Assembly: GCA_030762985.1 (NCBI GenBank) | Contig: CM061049.1 | Span: forward strand, 28,476,636-28,540,635 | Direction of reading: 5' to 3' | From: Adelphocoris suturalis | Taxonomy: Eukaryota; Arthropoda; Insecta; Hemiptera; Miridae | Length of the DNA stretch: 64,000 bases | Shown here: in pieces, positions 48,001 to 54,462 of the stretch | Layout: every line of letters begins with the position of its first letter | Numbering within the stretch: position 1 is the first letter of the stretch | Translations under genes and position numbers: made by a program | Notes under the pieces: generated by a model | What the model was told of the DNA's origin: nothing | Seen by the model: the letters and a program-made list of their open reading frames with translations, nothing else | The model's database searches: none

Positions 48001-51000
48001 TGATTTTTAGCCGTTTTTTAGCCATCTTTAGTGATTTTTTAAGCTCATTTTTTGAAATTTGACTAATTTAATGTGCTCAAAAAGAGCTGGCCTACGAACT
48101 CATCCTTTCATTTGGAAAGCTTGATGTTTTGGCGCAAGAACGGAATTGTCATATCAATCCTAAGGAGTGTTATCGACTATCGTTTAGGACAATTGAAGTA
48201 TGTTGGGACATATGTCTTATTGTTTAGTTATAATTGTAAGAAAACCTTTACTTTGCAGTTCATTCTTAACCTAGTAGTTTTCATATATGATAACCTTTTA
48301 TTGATCAGGGGAGACCCCGTGGAGTTGCGGTGAATGTGGAAAGGCCTTTAGAAGGAAGGAGCACCTCACTATTCACGCTAGAATACATACAGGTATGCCT
48401 GCGTTTGTTTATGTAGTAATGTGCCTTACATTTCAATATACACCGAATATTTTAAACTATTACAATTCATAAGCAATAACCAGCTGGTGATTAACTTGCC
48501 AGTGTTTGCGTTAGAATATTTTATTATAGAAAGGAAATTAGTTTAGGAGAAGTTCTTAAATTAACTAATTTAAATGTGCTGGTTAGCTTGCTCCTTCGTT
48601 CTGCCGCTAGTTTTTTTGCATCTCAAAAATCACTGATAGAATCCATGTGAATAGAATTCATTACTGTGCCAAATTTTCTTACAACCAGAAAGATCTTGAC
48701 TTTTTAAAACATCATGATGTTAAAAAAATATATATCAATGGATTTTTTTAAAATAAAATAAATTATTGACTTCATATTTAGCCTTCTGGTTGATTTTACC
48801 TTAAATTTTTGTATTGACGAGTTTAAATTTGTCAATTAGGAGAGACGCCGTGGAGATGCGGTGAATGCGGAAAGGCATTCAGGAGGAAGGAGCATCTAAC
48901 CATACATGGCAGAATTCATACAGGTATTATTTACCTTAGAGCTGACTCATTATCATATTCTCAATAGTGGCATGTATATCTCGTCATTAAATGTCAGCAG
49001 TGTAGACATCGAAATTACGTTGCTTGTTACTTTTGTGGCTTAAATTTTGAAAATTCAAGCAATTACCATAGTCCCGGTATTTTTACAGTTTTTCTAGTGC
49101 AATACAAGCATTTTTTGGACAGCTCATTATCTAAATTATCTTCATAGTGGCCCATGAAAACAAACATGGCATTGCTAAGATCCTTCAATAAAGCGGACCT
49201 TAATTGATTGGATTGCACGTATTGTATCGTCTGGTCTTTGAAATTTCCAAGGGTAACCTGCATGTATTCAAAACCTTCTTTGGTTGCTTGCTTTGTGATT
49301 TGGAGTTGAAGGTTACAATGGTGGAGGTTGATAGCGTCGAAGAAAGGTCAACTTGTTCCCTGAAGGAGATATGCTATTTGGAAATAGCAAGTGGAGTAAA
49401 GAATCTGTATGCAGATTTTAGCGAATTTTCGTAGTAAATGTGTATGACATCAGTAAATGTGAATTTACCTCACGAATGAGTAATAAATGTCAAATAATAT
49501 TGAAATGACACAAATGAGATGTTATTTTTATTGTTTGGAATAATAAAATGAGGATGAAGACACCAGGGAGATTAGGTCTTAGGAAGGGTTGAGACCGGGC
49601 CTTGTGGGTTGCCTGGGGAAACCACACAGAGGCTAATAAGTGGGATTTTCAGGTAGCTTGGAGGGCAGCATTGGGAGGATGGTAATTCTTTTAAAATAGT
49701 TGGTTTTGGTAGATATTGAGAACATTGATAATACTTAAAACCTGTGATCCATCTAGCATCCAGTACTATAATGCTGTACATACTGTAGTTGTATATTAGT
49801 CCTACAACATTTCCTATAATCCTACAACAATGCCATATAAATGTCATAGTCTCTCCACATACTGACGTTTTAGTTGCTGAAAATGTCTGTTTAGTTGCTG
49901 AAAACATCGGTATCGTAGCACCATAGTTATAATTCATCATCATTGGAAACATTATGATTATTCCCACAATGTTAGGGGTTTTTCTTCAATCCCTCATCAT
50001 CGCAGATACTTGGGCGATGAAAGTACCTGGTGGTGATCCTGCTCCAATCTTTTAATTTTTTGAAAAATCGTGCAGGTTCCCCTCTTCAATGTAATTGAAA
50101 CTATTTGAACGTGATGTTGATTTTTCAAGGCTGGAAGGCTGTTGTAATAGACCATCTTTGTTGTTGATCAGGAGAGACTCCGTGGAGTTGCAACGTATGT
50201 GGGAAGGCGTTCAAGAGGAAAGAAACTCTCACCATTCATGCTCGGATTCACACAGGTATCTACTGCCCCTATAATTGAGTTATTTATTATTATTATTATT
50301 TATATTTTTATTCAATAAAATGTATGACTGGAAAATCACTTTCTCACCTTGGGAGTACATCTTAGATTCTAGATGCAGTTAGAAGAAAAGCTTGCCTTCA
50401 TCTACTTCTTAATTGTTTCCTATCACATATATCAGTGTCGAAAGCGTTCAGTACGCTTCAAAATCTCATCCATAATCTGGAAAAAATCTTAAACAAGTTT
50501 GGATTTAGTTTGGACTATGGGTGATCCACTTGTTCAGTGTAATCTGATCAATTAATATCTCACCTTGGAATCACATTGAAAAATACTGCAAAAAGCTGGT
50601 ATTACACATAGGTTTATAATTTCTGTATCAGTTCTTCTACGCATATCAGTAGCCTATTGATAATTTATTATTGAACCGTGCCTTGGCGCCTCATTATCTA
50701 CATCCACATTTAACTACATAGACGTAGGTACCTATCCAAAAATAATTGTTATAAACTACGATTCACTAGTCAGTTCAACACATTATCGCTCTTATGTTGA
50801 TTTACTGTCTTCTTGACTAAGTAGAGAGTGGAGGGATGAATGTAATGCAATCCAGGTGGTCTCATTCGATTCATTAAAAGGAAATTTATCAATAACAGAC
50901 AAAAGCCTATGGTTATTCAGAAAAGTTTTCGAGATTCTGATTTTTCAAATATTATCCTGTAATCCTATATATCTAAATATAAATTTTATCCTGAAGAGCT

Positions 51001-51567
51001 GATCGAAAGGTGATGCCGAGGATTCAGGGCCAACTATGTTGATGCCATGTTTGTTATACTCAGCTCAGTTGGTAGACAGTCCGACTGGGGATGACACTAC
51101 CGGCCGTGTAACCAACCGGCGGGGGTTCGTATCCCAGCGGAGGCAATACATTTTTTAATTCTCTCTTCTAGTCAGTCAAGATTTCTTTTTTTATCAATTC
51201 ATTCTTTTTAAGTTAATTTATTTTCTTCTGGTAGGTGACTTTGTCCAGCTATATTTCGATAATGCCCCAGACTCAGTTTGATAGGCAATTTTTATGGACC
51301 TGTGTTCTGCGTAGAAGGCTATCTAATAAAGAAATAATAAACCTTTGTGTAATAATTTGCATCTTTGTTGGATTCTACTCTTTTTGAGACGTAAACCAAA
51401 AATTGTTGGGGGTGTTAAACTTGTTTCTTCTTTTTGTTAACGACTACGAAGGTTCATCATTGCAAATGATTTTATTTTTTCAGGAGAGACGCCTTGGCGA
51501 TGCGGAGAGTGTGGAAAGGCGTTCAGGCGGAAGGAGCACCTCACGAAACATAGTAGAACTCATACAG
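18812..51567 (+). CDS. crol: crol-like C2H2 zinc-finger gene with cassette single-finger exons
   Basis: Sixteen exons join in one frame: 18812-18835, 19160-19215, 33895-33997, 34102-34242, 35748-36018, 36712-36957, 38060-38143, 39312-39563, 40877-40960, 41749-41832, 43153-43236, 45381-45464, 48309-48392, 48840-48923, 50172-50255 and 51484-51567. They encode 17 C2H2 fingers joined by TGE[TS]P-type linkers, so a nuclear DNA-binding role is likely. The HEVFG motif, the lone finger with RYQLMVHARYH, and the many RKEHL helices resemble Drosophila crooked legs, an ecdysone-responsive regulator. All finger exons after 36,712 are phase 1 on both sides and multiples of 84 nt, so exon choice never breaks the frame. 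The first two exons are joined by phase logic only. The 3' end is either a read-through stop at 51,731 or an unseen downstream exon. It could be another insect ZNF family member with crol-like fingers. Confidence 0.72.
18836..19159 (+). other. First intron of zinc-finger gene
   Basis: The intron is 324 bp with donor GTAAGC and acceptor TTTACAG. No other feature is seen. Confidence 0.45.
19160..19215 (+). CDS. Probable second coding exon of zinc-finger gene
   Basis: It encodes AGERKEGDDVSKGIRPAT plus two bases (AG), with donor AG|GTGAGT. The phase-2 end is completed exactly by the single C that opens the exon at 33,895, giving serine. The sequence is charged with no domain. The 14.7-kb intron that follows is the largest in the window. 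Confidence 0.52.
19868..20662 (-). mobile_element. 3' end of a LINE (non-LTR retrotransposon)
   Basis: A 177-codon minus-strand frame (20662 down to 20129) has the C-terminal cysteine/histidine motif of LINE polymerase proteins (ECSLSNLHEKEDTFHFLCSC), preceded by VPLSALRW-like and KVRTELLPLN text typical of the post-RT region. One cysteine of the usual motif is serine. Downstream on the same strand is a 3' tail ending in repeated TATC units near 19,868-19,880, a common LINE terminus. The RT domain is missing, so the copy is 5'-truncated. The clade is uncertain (I or CR1-like). Confidence 0.68.
20985..21190 (+). repeat. Dispersed repeat family 2
   Basis: The core reads AGCTTTCCAACGTCTGGCGA, then GCAACGATTTGGTTGTA and AATCATCAGAAAATA. 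Related copies are at 22960-23150, 46315-46445, 46640-46805, 46905-47030 and, inverted, 54060-54300. This copy and the one at 54,060 match over about 200 bp, including GGCCACGCG. The family has no coding sequence. Confidence 0.65.
22960..23150 (+). repeat. Dispersed repeat family 2
   Basis: It has AAGTGGCGAACGATTTTCC, GGTTGTACGTGAAAATCAAT and a trailing GACATATCCATGTCAAAA shared with the copy at 46,640-46,805. Confidence 0.6.
23786..24482. mobile_element. TIR element of unknown superfamily
   Basis: The ends AGGTTTGTTCGAACGGGCCG and its near-complement form inverted repeats of about 65 bp rich in the word GTTCTGAA. The 697-bp interior contains half of dispersed repeat family 1 (24145-24265) and short frames without recognisable motifs. 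No target duplication could be assigned. Confidence 0.6.
24483..26669. other. Intronic stretch with short related repeats
   Basis: GGGCCGTGCTGATTCG occurs at 25,532 and 25,791, and GACCGTTCGGAATTATATAT at about 25,563 and 25,851. A segment near 25,452-25,505 resembles one near 20,825-20,875. No coding or RNA gene is seen. Confidence 0.45.
26670..27480 (+). mobile_element. Jockey-like LINE remnant (RT and C-terminus)
   Basis: The first part encodes LQGSVLGPLLYILYTSDLP and FADDTAVLAVG, the reverse-transcriptase core with its FADD box. Past a frame break near 26,957 comes LKPVWMYGAQLWGC, followed by APWYFRNEALHRELQ-like text, the C-terminal region of Jockey-clade ORF2. Both the missing 5' part and the frame breaks show it is dead. 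An A-rich tail near 27,473-27,482 may mark the 3' end. Confidence 0.8.
27481..28388. other. Intronic stretch, nothing firmly recognised
   Basis: A 110-codon frame at 27,685-28,017 has no family features. From 28,280 on the sequence becomes C-rich and resembles the following inverted repeat in tandem. Confidence 0.4.
28389..29252. repeat. GC-rich inverted repeat, arms about 110 bp
   Basis: The left arm (28389-28500; AATAAATATCCATTCTCCTA, then CCCCTCTGCTACGCCCCTGG) is complementary to the right arm (29141-29252) with a 640-bp spacer. The arms are far richer in G+C than the surroundings. The spacer contains no recognisable transposase. Confidence 0.65.
29253..29948. other. Intronic stretch with overlapping open frames, no family match
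   Basis: Open frames occur on both strands (165 codons plus, 119 codons minus) over the same AT-rich DNA. Neither has recognisable domains. It includes the AATAATAAACCTTTGTG repeat also seen near 51,330. Confidence 0.4.
29949..31324. repeat. Nested inverted repeats separated by (TA)n tracts
   Basis: Three inverted pairs are stacked. The outer pair is 29949-30183 with 31105-31324. The middle pair is 30221-30291 with 30622-30692. The last is a near-perfect palindrome with arms about 30758-30868 and 30869-30980 and almost no loop (GACGACGCTGACACAGCG flanks it on both sides). Long (TA)n runs at about 30182-30220, 30692-30758 and 31015-31104 sit at the arm borders. The open frames here that read as runs of Ile-Tyr are the TA tracts and not genes. 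Confidence 0.8.
31325..33894. other. End of large intron, tandem repeat and poly-C tracts
   Basis: It holds the 137-bp tandem repeat (31850-32295) and poly-C runs near 32,317 and 33,220. An AG at 33,739 could act as an acceptor, but it opens straight into TAG in the frame required by the next splice. Confidence 0.5.
31850..32295. repeat. Tandem repeat, unit about 130-147 bp, four copies
   Basis: The landmark CATCCCTCTTATGAGGT or a variant recurs near 31,850, 31,982, 32,129 and 32,262. Alternate copies share longer text (GAATATCA...GTCGTNGGATTT), so a dimer of about 275 bp may be the real unit. The copies are diverged. Confidence 0.65.
33895..33997 (+). CDS. Zinc-finger gene exon, N-terminal region
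   Basis: The acceptor is TTATTTCAG and the donor AGC|GTATGT. After the completed serine it reads YCGTDFTQQAALIGVGTMGD and then VKTELTTAHALKVS. VKTEL resembles a SUMO-acceptor site (psi-K-x-E would be VKTE). An internal ATG at 33947 (CACGATGG) could be an alternative start if the small 5' exons are not used. Confidence 0.68.
34102..34242 (+). CDS. Zinc-finger gene exon: HEVFG motif and first finger
   Basis: The exon has 47 codons in phase 0. It encodes MTPEELNSIFCHEVFGSLKG followed by a C2H2 finger, CTVCGRVFPYRYQLMVHARY with the final His next. The acidic HEVFG segment and this RYQL finger resemble the start of Drosophila crol. The donor CCC|GTAGGT is weak but gives the only phase that joins the next exon. 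Confidence 0.75.
34243..35747 (+). other. Intron with inverted repeat next to the 5' splice site
   Basis: An inverted repeat at 34268-34430 begins about 25 bp after the donor. Its outer arms contain CTCTGCATCCAGC and its complement, and its interior has complementary AATTTAATAAATATTGAATT blocks. The rest is AT-rich with an A-run at 34,731-34,744. Confidence 0.55.
35748..36018 (+). CDS. Zinc-finger gene exon: Ala/Pro/Thr linker and one finger
   Basis: It starts EENGGAIVEGD, then a low-complexity Ala-rich stretch (VVAAAAAVAKEW) and an APAPAPTPAATTANG stretch, then the finger CTQCGRGFSRKEHLANHMNR with H-T-G. It is phase 0 at the 5' end and phase 1 at the 3' end, so it converts the gene to the phase-1 register used by all later exons. 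Confidence 0.82.
36019..36711 (+). other. Intron with (CA)n microsatellite
   Basis: The only feature seen is a CA repeat at about 36,408-36,436. The acceptor is TTTTCTGTGCAG. Confidence 0.6.
36712..36957 (+). CDS. Zinc-finger gene exon: three tandem C2H2 fingers
   Basis: The exon is 246 nt and phase 1 on both sides. The fingers begin CHLCPKKFSRKDHLDSH, CHVCMKVFSRKEHLIAH and CHLCRKTFTRREHLVAHVRQ. The linkers between them are unusual: the first (HEADFK) lacks the TGE-P consensus, while the second is HTGSSPHR. It joins the next exon at the Gly of HTG. Confidence 0.85.
36958..38059 (+). other. Intron, nothing recognised
   Basis: This is AT-rich sequence with no repeat or finger-like remnant visible. 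Confidence 0.5.
38060..38143 (+). CDS. Single-finger cassette exon (ESPHIC type)
   Basis: The exon is exactly 84 nt and phase 1-1. It reads ESPHICRFCAKSFTRREH then VINHERGHTG, one complete finger. The first finger of the next exon (39,312) is the same except for one Ile/Val change, while 16 codons differ silently. Both copies therefore appear to be maintained by selection, and they may be alternatives. Confidence 0.82.
38144..39311 (+). other. Intron, short poly-C tract only
   Basis: A C-run lies at 38,881-38,891 and a small palindrome around AGGCCTAGGGAGGCCTAGG near 38,992. No finger remnant was seen. Confidence 0.5.
39312..39563 (+). CDS. Zinc-finger gene exon: three fingers
   Basis: The exon is 252 nt, three 84-nt units, phase 1-1. 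The fingers begin CRFCAKSFTRREHVINHERG, CNLCPKAFARRDHLVNHTRQ and CVECGKAFTRKEHLTNHVRT, joined by HTGETP linkers. The third finger is preceded by ETPW, the signature of the downstream single-finger exons, so it may represent their ancestor. Confidence 0.88.
39564..40876 (+). other. Intron before the cassette array
   Basis: Nothing was recognised apart from a short C-run at 39,598. The last 25 bp (GAGGGGTGTTGAAATTTTTC) resemble the sequence before the exon at 41,749. Confidence 0.5.
40877..40960 (+). CDS. Cassette single-finger exon 1 (ETPW type)
   Basis: The exon is 84 nt and phase 1-1, reading ETPWSCLECGKAF then RRKEHLTIHTRTHTG. Helix positions -1, 3 and 6 are R, H and I. The acceptor GATCAG is followed by GGGAAACG, and the donor is CAG|GTACTG. 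Confidence 0.85.
40961..41748 (+). other. Intron between cassettes 1 and 2
   Basis: It is AT-rich and the right end repeats the pre-acceptor text of the previous cassette. No other feature is seen. Confidence 0.55.
41749..41832 (+). CDS. Cassette single-finger exon 2
   Basis: The exon is 84 nt and phase 1-1, reading ETPWSCNECGKAF then RRKEHLTIHTRIHTG. Its upstream intron (AGAGGGGTGTTGACATTTTT) is closely similar to that of cassette 1. This indicates a fairly recent duplication that included the acceptor region. Confidence 0.85.
41833..43152 (+). other. Intron between cassettes 2 and 3
   Basis: Two weakly similar segments (about 42,055-42,165 and 42,290-42,395) share order of words such as AACACCTA, ACTCGCT and GGTCTTGACG/GGTCTTAAGT, suggesting an old tandem duplication. 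No finger remnant was seen. Confidence 0.4.
43153..43236 (+). CDS. Cassette single-finger exon 3 (helix Asn3)
   Basis: The exon is 84 nt and phase 1-1, reading ETPWSCSECGKAF then RRKENLTIHARIHTG. Asn replaces His at helix position 3, a usual base-contact site. The acceptor is GATATCAG and the donor CAG|GTAATT. Confidence 0.85.
43237..45380 (+). other. Intron between cassettes 3 and 4
   Basis: It contains a GT microsatellite (about 43,996-44,018), a tRNA-like sequence on the minus strand (44300-44400) and a long poly-C run (about 44,845-44,869). A frame reading as polyproline or polyglycine there is an artefact of the C-run. Confidence 0.55.
44300..44400 (-). repeat. tRNA-derived sequence (SINE head or pseudo-tRNA)
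   Basis: On the minus strand it has an A-box-like TTAGCTCTGGTCGTTAGAGC and a B-box-like GAGTTCGAACTCC. The anticodon region is expanded by AT-rich text, and there is no matching acceptor stem, so it is not a working tRNA. Confidence 0.5.
45381..45464 (+). CDS. Cassette single-finger exon 4 (helix Thr3)
   Basis: The exon is 84 nt and phase 1-1, reading ETPWSCTECGKAF then RRKETLIIHTRIHTG. Thr is at helix position 3 and Ile at 5 and 6. The acceptor is TTCAATTAG and the donor CAG|GTACTT. Confidence 0.85.
46315..47030 (+). repeat. Cluster of three dispersed repeat family 2 copies
   Basis: Copies at about 46315-46445, 46640-46805 and 46905-47030 each carry CAACGAGTGG(C/A)GAACGA, a GGTTGTACGTGAA-like block, and an AATCAT(T)AGAAA-like block. 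The spacing is irregular, so they look like separate insertions or an old array. Confidence 0.6.
47417..48317 (+). repeat. Tandem duplication of a cassette acceptor region
   Basis: Unit 1 is 47417-47842, a short partial unit is 47843-47882, and unit 3 is 47883-48317. Each starts with (T)TAATGAAATTTAAGTAGGTA or a variant, and ends with GGGAGACC, the first 8 nt of a finger exon. Only unit 3 continues into a real exon (48309-48392). Each full unit contains a poly-C run and a copy of half of dispersed repeat family 1. Confidence 0.8.
47835..47842 (+). pseudogene. Orphan acceptor with 8-nt stub of a finger exon
   Basis: TTGATCAG at 47827-47834 is followed by GGGAGACC and then by intronic repeat sequence instead of CCGTGGAGTT. 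The next occurrence, at 48309, is the intact exon. This is the breakpoint scar of the tandem duplication. The acceptor could still act as a decoy splice site. Confidence 0.75.
48309..48392 (+). CDS. Cassette single-finger exon 5
   Basis: The exon is 84 nt and phase 1-1, reading ETPWSCGECGKAF then RRKEHLTIHARIHTG. The acceptor TTGATCAG is preceded by the duplicated intron segment, and the donor is CAG|GTATGC. Confidence 0.87.
48393..48839 (+). other. Short intron between cassettes 5 and 6
   Basis: At 447 bp it is the shortest intron in the array. It is AT-rich with no repeats seen. Confidence 0.6.
48840..48923 (+). CDS. Cassette single-finger exon 6
   Basis: The exon is 84 nt and phase 1-1, reading ETPWRCGECGKAF then RRKEHLTIHGRIHTG. 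It shares the GECGKAF text with cassettes 5 and 8. The acceptor is GTCAATTAG and the donor CAG|GTATTA. Confidence 0.87.
48924..50171 (+). other. Intron between cassettes 6 and 7
   Basis: A 131-codon minus-strand frame (49,572-49,967) has no family features and is probably chance. Nothing else was recognised. Confidence 0.45.
50172..50255 (+). CDS. Cassette single-finger exon 7 (helix Thr3, Lys before)
   Basis: The exon is 84 nt and phase 1-1, reading ETPWSCNVCGKAF then KRKETLTIHARIHTG. It has Thr at helix position 3, Val in place of Glu between the cysteines, and Lys after the Phe. The acceptor is TTGATCAG and the donor CAG|GTATCT. Confidence 0.87.
50256..51483 (+). other. Intron between cassettes 7 and 8
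   Basis: It contains a tRNA-like sequence at 51055-51145 and the AAATAATAAACCTTTGTG repeat near 51,330. A segment near 50,855-50,880 resembles one near 27,890. Confidence 0.5.
51055..51145 (+). repeat. tRNA-derived sequence (SINE head or pseudo-tRNA)
   Basis: The A-box-like TCAGCTCAGTTGGTAGA and B-box GGTTCGTATCC are about 55 nt apart, as in tRNAs. The expected acceptor-stem pairing is absent, so it is best read as a tRNA-derived SINE piece. Confidence 0.55.
51484..51567 (+). CDS. Cassette single-finger exon 8 (helix Lys6), possible last exon
   Basis: The exon is 84 nt to the donor CAG|GTACAG, reading ETPWRCGECGKAF then RRKEHLTKHSRTHTG, with Lys at helix position 6. If the donor is not used, the frame stays open for 54 more codons (TSPIHEPLILIPTDSQS and so on) to TGA at 51729-51731, giving a plausible C-terminal tail. 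No later finger exon is seen before 64,000. Confidence 0.83.
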
Positions 51568-54059
51568 GTACAGATAGAGCCACTGTCTCGACCAAGTCCA
51601 TAGGCGTTCAAACCCAAACTTCTCCCATCCACGAACCCCTTATCCTCATACCTACGGATTCCCAGTCCGTTCTTATTTTTGAAGCGGATGTCAAACCATT
51701 TGGTACTAGTTTAATGGACAACGCTATATGATCCTGAAATCGCTCTTAGAGACGAGTTTTTTACTGTACGTTTTGAAATTTTCCATTATTCATTTGCAAT
51801 CGTGCGTGGGGAGTGGGAAATCGTTTTCATAACGATCATAGTTGACACGTGTGTCAGAGTCCCTGGGGAAGAGTGCAATTCTCTATGGTTGTTGTTAAAC
51901 GTACTACAACAGCTTCACCACATCTTGTTGCTGTCAATATCGTGCCGTAGGAAGTGTAAATTAATAATCGCCTAGTTACCAAATTTACAATCCCGTTGCA
52001 ATTGAATGGTTGTACTTTTAGAGTAGAAATACAAAGCGTTTTGGGAGAAAAATCTACTGATTGGTAACTGATGAAATAGAGGTGCTTTTCATTTCCCAGT
52101 TTTTCAGGTTCTCTTCACAACAATTATATTGTGTACATTGGGGGGTACCCACGCGTTTATTTTATTAATTTATATTATCGAAATTATCCTCTATCCCGAG
52201 AATTCGAACACAATTCACAATTACGATAAGTTAATTTTCTTTGGTTGTCTCCCTTACTCCTAGAGTACCCATGCTTCCTTGCAAACCACTATTCAATACC
52301 CCCCCCCCCCCCTCCCCTTACAGTGTGACGTTACGAGTAACAAGTTTGAATAATCATAGATAGTTACTGCAGAAGAGTGGTGTTGAAATTTGCAGAAGTT
52401 GCTGTTGAAATTTTCTCGATGACCACTTCATCTTAAAAATATGAATTTGAGTTTTTCTGACCCAAGATGTCATCCCCATTTTTGAAGTGTTATATGTTTT
52501 AAATGACTAGTTTGTAGGGGAGGGGGGTATTTTATTATCAATATTGCCCTTGAATAATGAAAATGATGATTTTATTTTAGTTGAGCAAATTTTTGGAAAG
52601 ATTCGAATTTACAATGACATTTGTGTATCGAAAATTTTATTTACCTGAAAGGTACTCGTAAGGTGTTATTGCAGCGTTAGCCATGACCTATTAGAACGGT
52701 ATTGATAATATTAAGTACTTCATTTTTGGTAATATAGTAAGAAATACTTGATATATTTTGTCCAAACAATATGTATATTATTTTCATAACAACTCTTACC
52801 CACCTATCTAATGATATATTTAATTTCTAATGAATTCTTAACAAGACTGATGCGAAAATCATGTAAAAATAAATTCGAAAGATAAAACTGTTGAAAATTT
52901 TACGAAATGAAATAATCAAGATTTTATTAAATACTTTCCTAACATCAATCGTTAATTTGACTAGTTCTGTTTTTAAAATGAGACATGTACAATTTACTTT
53001 TTTAAATATGCAGGGAAAATATTTCGTAATATATCATGAAGAATTTCAACCAAACACCCATAATTATCATCATTCATACTCATTATTTTCCTTCTCTTTT
53101 CGCCCTACTCTCCTTGGAGGTCATACTAACTTTTCTACAATAAATATACATTTTAATATGTCAACACCATTCTGCATGGGTTTATTGCTAGATAGATTTG
53201 TCAAACAGTTTGAGCCCTATTTCCGTTTTGGGTATTGCATGGCACTTTGAACGAGTATTTGAGTTATTTCATTTTTGTTACATTTTTTATAATTTTATTA
53301 TCAGATATCTTGTAGTTCCCTGCTGATCCCCTTAGCTGCATCTGATGTCGATTTGCAGTGCAGTGAATCTTTCTGTAAAGGCTGTACCACGCAATGATGT
53401 TGAATGTTGTAATATTGGTGTAATACCTCTCCTTGTCATCCGCCAAGCTAGGAACTCTTGCTGTTGATTTAGTATTTCTGACTCACTACAATCCATATTT
53501 TGATTTTCCCTCGCACTCGTGGAAAATTCATTTCAATCCTTTTTAGTTGATAATTTTTCAGGTCTTGAGAATCTTTCGCGTTGATGGCAATCAATTTCAA
53601 AGGGTCTCTCAATAGACTTAAACCATGCATTATTATTTTTTTGCCATAATCCCGTAAAATAACTCAGTAAGTAGAATTCAGGAAATAGAATTCCACGCGA
53701 AACGAGACCAACACCATCTCATAGGCTCGTAGCTACGATTTTGCTTATTGGTTAATCGCAAGGTTGAAGAGGGGCAGTTATAATAACATTTAGAATTTTA
53801 ATTTAATGGAAGTAATCGAATAAATTAAAAGCAATTGTACTATTTGACATTATGTATCCCAAAAAGCGAAAAATTTGAAACTTTATTTTACATACTACCC
53901 TTCTTTGCTGTACTGATTTACAACTTGTTAAAAAACCGCTGCTTAACGCCTACGAGATAGCATTGGTGTCACGTTAAGCAGATTTTATTTTCTACTATTT
54001 TTATTTTCAAGTGTTTTTCAATTTGTTCATTTTTGACATTTTATTTCTTTACTTTGGCA

Positions 54060-54300
54060 CACAAACGAAAAAAGCGTTCAAAAAAGCGTTATGGTTGGTT
54101 TTCTGATGATTTCCGCTTACAACCGAGTCGTTGCTTGGGAAATGGTACTTCGTCGTTTTTCATCCCACAAAATTCGTCGACCATTCGTTCGAAAGCTCTC
54201 GATTTATCCAACCATATTATGTTAACTACTGCGAAGTGCGTGGCCAACAAGCTGAGTTATGAGCATGGTTATTTGAATAATTGCGTACTCTCAGGTGATC
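54060..54300 (-). repeat. Dispersed repeat family 2, inverted copy
   Basis: It is the reverse complement of the copy at 20985-21190, including CGAAAGCTCTCGATTTATCC and CGTGGCCAACAA. Confidence 0.6.
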
Positions 54301-54462
54301 ATTCTCAATAATTGATATTGTGAACATGATTGCGACCGCTTGTTAATTTCTGATGATTTCATTGTGCTGGTGTTTCAATGATTTGATTCATAGCAGGTGA
54401 TTTGAATATTCTGAGAACGCTTTGATTTGTGAAGCGGTGGTTATATCATTTTAATAGGTAAT

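Larger units (their letters stand above)
45465..48308 (+). other. Intron between cassettes 4 and 5, with repeats
   Basis: Three copies of dispersed repeat family 2 lie between 46,315 and 47,030. The right part (47417-48317) is a tandem duplication of the next cassette's acceptor region, including poly-C runs at about 47,502-47,522 and 47,971-47,997. Confidence 0.6.

Noticed and set aside
49572..49967. 131-codon minus-strand frame in the intron between cassettes 6 and 7
   Set aside because: Low-complexity Met/Ile/Tyr-rich text with no family features and no start context. Probably chance.
51055..51145. Functional tRNA gene
   Set aside because: The A and B boxes are present but the acceptor stem does not pair. 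A tRNA-derived SINE fragment is more likely.
52891..53250. 119-codon plus-strand open frame after the finger array, considered as a 3' exon
   Set aside because: It has no C2H2 or low-complexity tail features, its codon use is AT-driven, and no acceptor gives the phase-1 entry needed.
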